The position numbers and the translations under genes were made by a program. Shown here one piece after another: positions 1-9,075 of a stretch of 20,672 nt of DNA. The stretch comes from Entrophospora sp. SA101 (Eukaryota > Glomeromycota > Glomeromycetes > Entrophosporales > Entrophosporaceae), in contig CAUDNR010000275.1 of the NCBI GenBank assembly GCA_958430865.1, positions 1,416-22,087 of the forward strand, written 5' to 3'. Within the stretch, counting starts at the first letter, position 1. The number at the start of each line of letters is the position of its first letter. Under the pieces are notes generated by a model. It saw only the letters and a list, made by a program, of their open reading frames with translations. It did not search any database and was not told the origin of the DNA.

Positions 1-65
1 CCTGTAGTTTATCCACCAAAAATATCCTCCATTTTGAGTTCTCATGACATCCACCAAATTAAAAT

Positions 66-502
66 ATCCGAAATTGGGCAAAAACTATAAATTGTCAACC
101 TGAATTATATTTTGAACCTGAGTCGGAACAAGATATTGTTAAAGTATTTATATAAATAAATAATTCATTAATTTACTTCATTTTACTTATTAACTAACCT
201 AATTATAACTAATTAACAATTAACTATCATATTGAGTTAACTATATTAATTTTAATTAAATATTATAGATTATAGAGTTGGCAAATGAATATAATAGAAA
301 AATAAAGATTATTGGATCAGGACACTCGCCGTCAGATATTGGATGCACTGATGGATTCATGATAAGTATGTATAAAATGGACCATATATTAAGTGTTGTT
401 GCTAGTGATGATTCAGAGGAAGGGGTGAAGTTGGTGACTGTTGAGGCTGGAATAGAACTCTCAAAGCTTAATAAAGAATTATCTGAAAATCAGTTGAATT
501 AA
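66..502 (+). pseudogene. D-arabinono-1,4-lactone oxidase fragment (ALO1-like)
   Basis: In ascomycetes ALO1 is the FAD enzyme that makes the last step of erythroascorbate synthesis in mitochondria. Two exon pieces of its N-terminal FAD-binding region are visible. The first (about 72-143) reads NWAKTINCQPELYFEPESEQ followed by DIVK. A 125-nt intron (144-268, GTATTT...TATTATAG) then joins in phase 0 to IIELANEYNRKIKIIGSGHSPSDIG. The GSGHSPSD segment is the FAD-binding signature of the aldonolactone oxidase family, and VTVEAGIELSKLNKEL follows as expected. The fragment then ends at TAA (500-502), where the family continues with the rest of the FAD domain and the whole C-terminal domain. There is also an in-frame TAA at 60-62 with no good acceptor between it and the homology. 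Only about 90 of some 500 residues remain, so I call it a truncated duplicate. The intact gene is presumably elsewhere. Confidence 0.82.
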
Positions 503-641
503 TAATTTCACCTGCATCAATTAAAGCAAATTGATTTTTATTTTATATTATATTGTTTGTTTTTTTGGCAAATAAAAATTCACATTGTATAAAAAAGATC
601 GATGGGCAACTCAATTTCCTTGTGTGACAAAATATTTTATA

Positions 642-647
642 TTTATT
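642..647 (-). terminator. AATAAA polyadenylation signal for the microexon gene
   Basis: On the minus strand AATAAA lies about 13 nt after the TAA stop of the proposed terminal exon (663-661), and a U-rich stretch follows. The hexamer is common by chance in DNA this AT-rich, so its weight comes from its position just behind the stop. Confidence 0.35.
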
Positions 648-660
648 ATATATATGTAAA

Positions 661-3600
661 TTAGCCCCTATTTGTCATATATAAAATTCTCTGATTGTTA
701 TCCGATCTGGCACTTAACATGTATGTGTGCTGCAATACATAAAAAAAATGTGTAGAGCTCATAAAATTTTTTGTATTTAGTATGATCTATATATGTATTA
801 TTGGTAGTCTTCTTACACCCTAGTTATTATAAAGAAATAAAAAATAAATTTATTAAATTAGTTGATAAAAATTATTTTGTGTTGTAAATTTATAGTATAA
901 TACTTACTCTCTGGTTATTATAAAGAAATAAATTTATTTAATTAGATGATGTTTTAATAAAATTCATTTTGTAAAAGTAAATTTATAGTATAATACTTAC
1001 TCTCTGGTTATTATAAAGGAATAAAAATTAATTAGATGATTTTTTATAAATTTAGTATTGTAATTTATAGTATAACACTTACCAGCTGGTTATTGTAAAG
1101 AAATAAAAAATAAATTTACTTAATTAGATGATGCTTAATAAATTTATTTTGTGTTGTAAGTTAATTTATAGTATACTTACACACTGGTTATTATAAAGAA
1201 AAATATTTATTTGATCAGATAATGCTTTAATAAGATTTGTTTTGTATTATAAAAGTTAATTTATAGTATAATACTTACTCTCTAGTTATCATAAAGAAAT
1301 AAAAAATAAATTTATTTAATTAGATGATGTTTTAATAAAATTATTTTGCATTGTAAAAGTTAATTTATAGTTTAATACTTACTCTCTGGTTATTATAAAG
1401 AAATAAAAAAATTTTATTTAATTAGATGATGTTAATAAAATTTATTTTGGGTTGTGAAAGTTAATTTATAGTATAATACTTACTCTCTGATGATTATAAA
1501 GAAATAAAAAATAAATTTATTTAATTAGATGACGTTTTGATAAAGTTTATTTTGTGTTGTAAAAAACTAATTTATATATAGTTTAATACTTACTCTCTGG
1601 TTATTATAAAGAGATAAAAAAAAATTTATTTAATTAGATGATATTTTATTTTGTGTTGTAAAGTTAATTTATAATATAATACTTACAATCTATAAATAAA
1701 AAATAAATTTATTAAATTAAACGATGTTTAATAAAGTTTATTTTGTGTTGTAAAAATTAATTTATAGTTTAATACTTACTCTCTGGTTATTATAAAGAAA
1801 TAAAAAAAAAATTATTCAATTTATAAAATTTATTGTGCTGTAAAAATTAAATTATAGTATAATACTTACCAACTGGTTATTATAAAGAAATAAAAAATAG
1901 ATTTATTTAATTATAATAAAAATTATTGTGTTGTAATAGTTAATTTATTGTATAATACTTACTCTCTGGTTATAAAGAAATAAAAAATAAATTTATTTAA
2001 TTAGATGATGTTAATAAAATTCATTTTGTGTTGTAAAAACTAATTTATAGTTTAATACTTACTTTCTGGTTATTATAAAGAAATAAAAAAATAAATTTAT
2101 TTAATTAGATGATATTTTATTTTGTGTTGTAATATATAATACTTACCAACTGATCATTATAAAAAAAAATAAAATAAAAAATAAAATTATTTAATTAGAT
2201 TTATATTTTAATAAAAATTATTACTATTAACTTACAACATAATGCTTACCACCTGGTTATTATAAAGAAATAAAAAAATAAAATTATTTAATTATAATAA
2301 AAATTATTGTTGAAAAAATTTATTGTATAATACTTACACCCTAGTTATATAAAGAAATAAAAAACAAGTTTATTTAATTAGGTGATGTTTTAATAAAATT
2401 TATTTTGTTGTAAAAGTTAATTTATAGAATAATGCTTACCATCTGGTCATTATAAAATAAAAAATAAATTTATTTAATTAGATGATGTTTTAATAAAGTT
2501 TATTTTGTGTTGTAAAATTTAATTTATAGTATAATGCTTACCATCTGGTAATTATAAAGAAATAAAAATTAAATTTATTTAATTAGATGATATTTTACAA
2601 AATCATTTTGTATTATAAAAGTTAATTTATAGTATAATACTTGCTCTCTGGTTATTATAAAGAAATAAAAAAATGAATTTACTCATTAGATGATGTTTTA
2701 ATAAAATTTATTTTATGTTGTAAAAGTTAATTTATGGTATAATACTTACTCTCTGATTAATAAAAAATAAATTATTTAATTAAATAATGTTTTAATAAAA
2801 TTATTTTGTATTGTAAAAGTTAATTTCAGTATAATACTTACAATCTGGTTATTATAAAGAAATAAAAATTAAATTTATTTAATATGATGTTTTAATAAAT
2901 TATTTTGCATTGTAAAAGTTAATTTATACTTACTCTCTGGTTATTATAAAGAAATAAAAAATGAATTTATTTAATTAGATGTTTTAATAAAATTGTTTTG
3001 CATTGTAAAAGTTAATTTTTAATATAACACTTACTCTCTGATGATTATAAAGAAATAAAAAAATAAATTTATTTAATTTAGATAAAATTTATTTTGTGAT
3101 GTAAAAGTTAATATATGGTATAATACTTACTCTCTGATTAATAAAAATAAATTATTTAATTAGATGATGTTTTAATAAATTATTTTGTATCATAAAAGTT
3201 AACTTATAATATAATACTTACACACTGGTTATTATAAGAAATAAAAATCAAATTTATTTAATTAGTATTAGATGATGTTTTAATAAAGTTGTAAACATTG
3301 ATTTTAGTATAATACTTGCCCCCTAGTTATTATAAAGAAATAAAAATAAAAACTTATTTAATTAGATAATGTTTTAATAAAATTTACTTTAATTTATAGT
3401 ATAATACTTACACACTGGTTATTATAAAGAAATAAAAAATAAACTTATTTGATTAGATGATGTTTTGACAAAATTTATTTTGTATTATAAAAGCTAATTT
3501 ATACTTACACCCTTGATTATATAAAGAAATGAAAAATAAATATGTTTTAATAAGATTTATTTTGTGATGTAAAGTTAATTTATAAAATAATACCTACACA

Positions 3601-5496
3601 CTGGTTATTATAAATAAAAAAATAAATTTATTTAATTAGATAATATTTTTAATAAAATTTATTTTGTGTTGTAAAAGTTAATTTATGGTATAATACTTAC
3701 AAACTGGTCGTGATAACAAAATAAAATATAAATTGTTTAATTAGATGATGTTTTTTAATAAAATTATTTTGCTTTGTAAAGTTAATTTATAGATAATGCT
3801 TACTGTCTGGTCATTATAAAATAAAAAACAGAATTATTTAATTAGATGATGTTTTAATAAATTTTATGTTTGTGTTGTAAAAGTTAACTTATAGTATAAT
3901 ATTTACCATCTAGTCATGATAACAAATAAAATTAAAATTATTTAATTAGATGATGTTTTAATAAAATTTATTGTGTTGTAAAAATTAATTTATAATACTT
4001 ACTCTCTGATTAATAAAAAATAAAATTATTTAATTAGATGATGCTTAATAAAATTTATTTTGCATTGTAAAAGTTAATTTACAGCATAATACTTACAATC
4101 TGGTAATTATAAAGAAATAAAAAATAATTTTATTTAGATGATGTTTTAATAAAAAACTGTTTATGTTGTAAAAGTTAATTTACAATATGATACTTACACA
4201 CTGGTTGTTATAAAGAAAGTTATTCAATTAGATTGATGTTTTATAAAATTATTTTATGTTGTAAAATTAATTTATAGTATAATAATACTTACGCTCTGAT
4301 TATTATAAAGAAATAAAAAATAAATTCATTTAAAATTTATTTTGTGTTGTAAAAGTTAATTTATAATATAATGCTTACCAACTGGTTATTATAACAAGAA
4401 GTAAATTTATTTTAGATGATGTTTTAATAAATTTTATTTTGTGTTGTAAAAATTAGTTAATACTTACCAACTGGTTATTATAAAGAAATAGAAAAAATTA
4501 GATGATGTTTTAATAAATTTTATTTTGTGTTGTAAAAGTTAATTTATGGTATAATACTTACACACTGGGTCATTATAAAGAAATAAAAAATAATTTCATT
4601 TAATTAGATGATGTTTTAATAAAATTTATTTTATGTTGTAAAAGTTAACATAGTATAGTACTTACACCCTGTTTTATGTGAGAGGATAAAAATAAATTTA
4701 TTTAATTAATGAAATTTATTTTGTGTTGTAAAAGTTAATTTATGGTATAATGCTTACACACTGGGTTATTATAAAGAAATAAAAAATAAAATTATTTAAT
4801 TAGATGATGTTTTAATAAATTTTATTTTGTGTTGTAAAAGTTAATTTAAAATATAATACTTACCAACTGGTTATTATAAAGAAATAAAAAACAATTAGAT
4901 GTTAATAAAATTATTTAGTGTTGTAAAAGTTAATATATTGTATAATACTTACAATCTGGGCAATTATAAAGAAAAAAAAAATTAGATGATATTTTAATAA
5001 AAATTTATTTTGTGTTGTAAAAGTTAATTTATATTATAATACTTGCCATCTGATCATGATAGCAAAATAAAAATAAATTTATTTAATCAGATGATATTTT
5101 AATAAAGTTTATTTTGGATTGTAAAAGTTAACTTATAGTACAACACTTACACACTGGTTATTATAAAGAAATAAAAAATAAATTTATTTAATATGATGTT
5201 TTAGATATTTTAATAAATTTTATTTTGTTTAATACATACCATCTGGTTATTTTAAAGAAATAAAAAATTAAGGATATGGTCTCGTGTAATTGGTAAATCC
5301 AGAAATGTAGGTTTATTATTTTTTTTAAATAAAATAAAAATATAATTCAGTATTAATAATTTTGAAGAATAAAACTTTCGAAAACATACATACATACCTT
5401 ATTATTATTATTATAAGCTAAATCTAAAATATTGGCATATTTGTCATCAATTACCTTAGCTTTGCTAAATATGGTTAAACAGCGGCCGAAATTATT
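661..5496 (-). CDS. Candidate gene made of 47 three-base microexons
   Basis: This is a proposed spliced gene on the minus strand; I do not recognise the product. A 5' exon (open 5496-5398, including KVIDDKYANILDLAY) ends AAG|GTATGT. A 155-nt intron (5397-5243) leads to the first three-base exon, ATG, at 5242-5240. Forty-six more three-base exons follow, each between a YAG/AAG acceptor and a GTAAGT-like donor, with introns of 79-107 nt. The last donor (816-815) pairs with acceptor TATTGCAG (ending 730) to a terminal exon (729-661) starting HTYMLSARSD and ending TAA. All junctions are phase 0 and none of the 47 triplets is a stop. The first codons read M-C-M-I-L-C-G-C-L-L-S-C-I; the later ones are mostly AGA (Arg). 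If ATG 5242 is the start, the product is 69 residues, Cys-rich then Arg-rich, with the 5' exon untranslated. Otherwise the 5' exon is coding and needs an upstream start that I could not find. Splicing and expression are inferred. Confidence 0.45.
795..5262 (-). repeat. 47-copy tandem array of intron-like ~96-bp units
   Basis: On the plus strand the unit core is TACTTAC-NNN-CTGGTTATTATAAAG, followed by an AT-rich body containing TTAATTAGATGATG and TTTTGTGTTGTAAAAG. There are 47 copies at a mean spacing of 96 bp. The body carries many substitutions and indels (inter-slot distance 79-107), but the NNN slot is three bases in every copy. Plus-strand slot starts by minus-strand triplet: AGA 908, 1001, 1279, 1383, 1484, 1594, 1780, 1963, 2645, 2750, 2934, 3035, 3131, 4003; TGT 1181, 3222, 3412, 3598, 4198, 4562, 4758, 5151; TTG 1870, 2147, 4379, 4468, 4864; ATG 2440, 2542, 3907, 5047, 5240; ATT 1687, 2842, 4097, 4953; GGT 817, 2338, 3509, 4666; single CTG 1083, AAA 2063, GTG 2250, GGG 3320, TTT 3701, ACA 3804, AGC 4293. 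The array itself is read directly; its role as introns is inference. Confidence 0.96.
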
Positions 5497-5499
5497 TTA

Positions 5500-5704
5500 G
5501 CAACGAAATAGTTTCACACACAGAAATTAGGACAACAAAATGGTGCTGTCCAATCGCATGTGAACCAGTCTCTTTCGTTTTATATTCGCATTTATTATTG
5601 TATATAAATTTTTTTTTTGTTTAATAAAACAGTATTAGTATTAGTATTAGTATTAAATTTCGCCAATTTCCGCCAGAAATTATTCCTAAACCAAAATTGC
5701 CTAA
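5500..5704. promoter_or_regulatory. Divergent intergenic region with hexamer repeat
   Basis: About 200 bp separates the proposed 5' exon of the minus-strand microexon gene from the ATG at 5705 on the plus strand, so it may serve as a bidirectional promoter. It contains four tandem AGTATT hexamers (5631-5654), a TATATAAATTT stretch near 5600 and a CGCCAATTTCCGCC box (5661-5674) that recurs inverted at 11395-11408. No transcription start can be placed from sequence alone. Confidence 0.3.
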
Positions 5705-6237
5705 ATGACTAAACTATGGGCTAGTTCCGGCCGGCCACCATCATCACTAGTTAAATATGTACGTATTGATTAACATAATAAAAATACTAAAAGTTTTTGT
5801 AATTCAGTACGGGAAACGTGTGGTGCTAACCAAATTTGATATTGATGATTATAAACACACAGATGCTGATCCTGAAAAAAGACTGGCAGCAAAAGAAAAT
5901 AAAGGTGTAACTAATATTTGAAGGAAACAGATCGAAGACCCTTTAATCCTTCAACAATTACAGCAACTGTTCATTCAAATGCTGCTTATTTTACAAATCT
6001 TCTTCAACCTGTAAACTTCAAAAAGTTACAATTATTAATAAATTAAATCTGTTATATTTATAGTTTCTCATCCAACGAATTTAGATTCACATATTAACAT
6101 TATTTTTTAGATTTATTTATTTAGGTATTAAATTGTTTTCTTTATCCATGCCTTCTTCTGTTATTAACATTCTCATCAACAATGTGGTGAATAATGTTTT
6201 GAAGAAAATGTTAATAATATATGTTTGTTGAAGACAG
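5705..6237 (+). pseudogene. Small unrecognised gene with apparent frameshift
   Basis: I do not recognise the family. Exon 1 (5705-5758) encodes MTKLWASSGRPPSSLVKY. A 49-nt intron (5759-5807, GTACGT...TACTAAAAG...TTCAG) joins in phase 0 to YGKRVVLTKFDIDDYK, then HTDADPEKRLAAKENKGVTN. That frame hits TGA at 5919-5921. One extra T in the short T run just before it would restore a frame reading LKETDRRPFNPSTITATV and onward to NLLQP at 6010. A second possible short intron (6011-6063, GTAAAC...TTTATAG) follows, and a further open stretch ends at TGA near 6237 (contains MPSSVINILINNVVNN). The clean first intron argues for a real gene. The single-base slip argues for either recent decay or a homopolymer sequencing error. 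Exon 3 onward is weakly supported. Confidence 0.5.
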
Positions 6238-6445
6238 ATATACATCAACCATTAATAAGATATTATTTATTTTCAATGGTAATAATCTTTACTTGAATTA
6301 AAAATTAGGAGAAATAAGTGTAAGAGAAAAAAATTGCTACAAAAAATTCATCATCAATAATTATTTTTATTTTTGCCAACATGAATGGAGAAAGTTTTAA
6401 ACCCATTTTTTAAGAATAGATACAAAAAAAAATTTAGAGCAATGA

Positions 6446-8962
6446 TCAATTATTATTATGAGTTGGTCCATGATATTCAGAGTTTCTATTAATACGTGGT
6501 GGTCTATAATATCCACTTGGTCTTCTATTATACTTTCTCCTAAAGCTACCATATGGTTGTCTAGGTATTCTTGATGGTGGATAATCAGATATTGGAGATG
6601 ATGACAATTCAGAAGGTGAAGAAGGTGGTGGTGGATGTCTAAAACCTTCATGTGTATTATAATGCATTCTCATATATGATGATGATGATCTTGAAGAATA
6701 AAATCCTTCACCATAATATGGTTTTTGATATTGTGGTGATGAATGACTGAAACTTTCATTGGGATTATAATACATTGGTGCAGAATAATATCCTTCACTA
6801 TAGTATGATTTTTGATATTGTGGTGGTGGATGACTAAAACCTTCATCCAGATTATAATAAATTGGTGCACTATTTCCCATATATGATGATGATTTTGGAG
6901 AATAATATCCTTTACCATAATATGGTTTTTGATATTGTGGTGATGGTGATTTTTGTTGTTGTTGCTGCTGCTGCTGTTGTTGTTGTTGTTGTAGCAATGG
7001 ATTAAAAGATTTATTATTTCCAGTTGAGAGAGGGTTATTTTTATTATTACTGTTATATCTATGATTTAAATTTGGAAATTGTTTTGATATATTTTCATCA
7101 GGATCATCATACCAGCTCTTATCATTTTGAGTGTTCTGTCTTCCTTGGTATGTTTTTTTTATCCTCAAATTATCTATATAGATATTATTTTGTTGTCGTG
7201 AAAAAGATTTTGATATGGATTCATTCAACCTGTCAGCCTTATGATCAAAGAACTTTTTATCTTCTGCCCATTGAGCTCTTTTCTCCTTGGATAAGTCTTT
7301 AACTTCCTGCAATGCAATTTCATAAGCTGATGAAAGACCATGTAGAAGTTGTTTATCATTCATATCATTAATCAAAATAATTCCCTTCTTTTCTTTATTA
7401 AAATCAATGTCTCCTGTTTTATCCACTTTTTCCAATAGCCAACAAACATCATCATAATTGTCTGTAGTTCTAGCTTGTTCCAACACCAGTCTCAATATTT
7501 TTGTTAGGCTAGTTGATTTCAAAATCATTTGATTCTCAACAGCATTCTCAAGAATTTCTTTTGCTGTGTTCAGATCTCGAAGATTTTGACATGCAAAAAT
7601 CAATGATTCAAATGTGTTATTGTTTTGAATAAGATTAAATTTTTTAAATTGATCATGGTATGTTCCAAGAGTTTGGTTAAACTGATAATTTAAATTATAA
7701 AGTGAAATTAAACTATTATAATTGTTGATGTCAAGTGAAAAATCTGGATATTTTGTCATAATTTGGTTATAATATTTTATTCCTAAACCTAATTGTTTTG
7801 TTTTAAAACATAAACTAAAAATACTATACATTATATCATTTGTAATTGGTAATTTCAATGAATCATCCTTTGTTGATTCTGAAGAATTTATTATGGCAGA
7901 TTTACCAATTCCATAAAACTCATCAACAATATCAAAAGCTTCTTGTGTGTGATCAGTAAATTTAAAAACAGTAATTAAATGATTAATCAATTCATTATCA
8001 ACCATCATTGAATTATTAGCATTTTCCTTGCCCTGCTGCTGATCATTTTTAACAAACTTGTTCCAAACATCTGTTGCCATTTCATAAGCTTTCTTTGGTT
8101 GCCTTGTACAATTTGCTGAACATGTTTTCAAGATTTGCAAGCAAGTATCAGCATTTGGTTTCAACTTGCCACTCCTAATAAAATTATCATAAGTTTCCAG
8201 TGCGAAATTAAATTTTTTTACACGTTGAGAAATTTCTAATAAATAATTTGCATGCCCAATCTCTAGTGTAATCTCCGGCCTTGTTTGACTTGATTGAATG
8301 ATTTGATTGATAATTGATGTTGCTTGCAAAACTGTTGTTGATGAAAAGTGAAATAATGATAGACTTTTTAAAATTGCTGTATATGCTTCTTGAGTTGGAA
8401 GTATTAAAAGTTTTTTCATCTAGAAAAAATTTTTAATTAATATTAACATTAACATTAATTGATTTATTATTATTATTGTCATAAATAATTAAAATTTTAC
8501 TTCATCAAATAATCTGATTGATATTTTAGTTCTTCCTTTATCAGCACATTCAATTATCAATTGATTCCAAGCTTCGGCATTTTTTAACTCTGGATTTTTT
8601 TCACTTGTCATTAATTTTATAGCATCATTATCCAACATTATATCTTTAATTATTTTTTCTTTTATGCTTTCATATGTTTCTTTCGTAGAAACATTTGGAT
8701 CAGTATTTGCTTTCACCTTTATTGAATTAACGGTTGCTTCATCTTTCCTAATGCAACTATTGGAGAATTGGCGTAAATTGACCACATTATTATTAAACTT
8801 ATATTGAGTCAAATAAGTATGATTTTTCTTTCGCAGTATTATTGACGATTTTGATGATAATAAACGTGTTAGTGCTATTGCGTTTGGTTTCAATAATAAT
8901 AATGTTGTTAATTTATTACAATTTAGTAAAGAAATTTTTTTTGAAAAGTTTACACACGACAT
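6446..8962 (-). CDS. Mitochondrial pentatricopeptide repeat (PPR) protein, two exons
   Basis: Exon 1 (8962-8501, 154 codons) and exon 2 (8419-6446) are joined in phase 0 across an 81-nt intron (8500-8420, GTAAAATTT...TTTTTTCTAG). The junction reads RLFDE|MKKLLILPTQEAY, inside a PPR-like helix pair, which supports it. The product is about 811 residues. The first ~75 are rich in Lys/Arg/Ser/Leu with almost no acidic residues and contain RQFSNSCIR, a typical mitochondrial presequence. PPR-like helical repeats run from about 125 to 500 (AWNQLIIECADKGRT, NNYNSLISLYNLN, NNTFESLIFACQNL). A basic, charged segment follows, then a Gln run of about 14 (near 630), three Tyr-rich repeats of the type PQYQKPYYGEGYYS...EGFSHPP, and an Arg-rich end. 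PPR proteins bind organelle RNA. A role in mitochondrial rRNA or mRNA metabolism is inferred; Ccm1-like or mS39-like assignment is open. No stops or frameshifts are seen. Confidence 0.88.
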
Positions 8963-9070
8963 TATTCACGAAAAAAGTTTTTTTTTCAGATGATCTACCT
9001 TTACTTTTTTTAAAAAAGTCACACGATCATTAATTTTTTGAAATATTTATTTTTGTAATGCAATAATAAA
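8963..9070 (-). promoter_or_regulatory. Short upstream region of the PPR gene
   Basis: Only about 110 bp lies between the PPR start codon and the 3' end of the carboxylase pseudogene, so the core promoter is probably here or inside the pseudogene. It is T/A-rich with long T and A runs. No distinct box can be assigned. Confidence 0.25.
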
Positions 9071-9075
9071 TCTAA

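Noticed and set aside
795..5262. Array considered as a CRISPR or a plain centromeric/minisatellite repeat
   Set aside because: There are no 20-70 nt unique spacers between identical repeats; only a 3-nt slot varies. A simple satellite does not explain the fixed slot length or the retained splice dinucleotides, although it remains the null hypothesis.
6397..7302. Open frames on both strands overlapping the 3' part of the PPR gene (His/Ile-rich or Tyr-rich)
   Set aside because: They are shadows of the repetitive Tyr/Gln-coding region and show no motifs of their own.
8842..9033. 63-codon plus-strand open frame over the PPR start
   Set aside because: It is the antisense of the mitochondrial presequence; low complexity and no homology seen.
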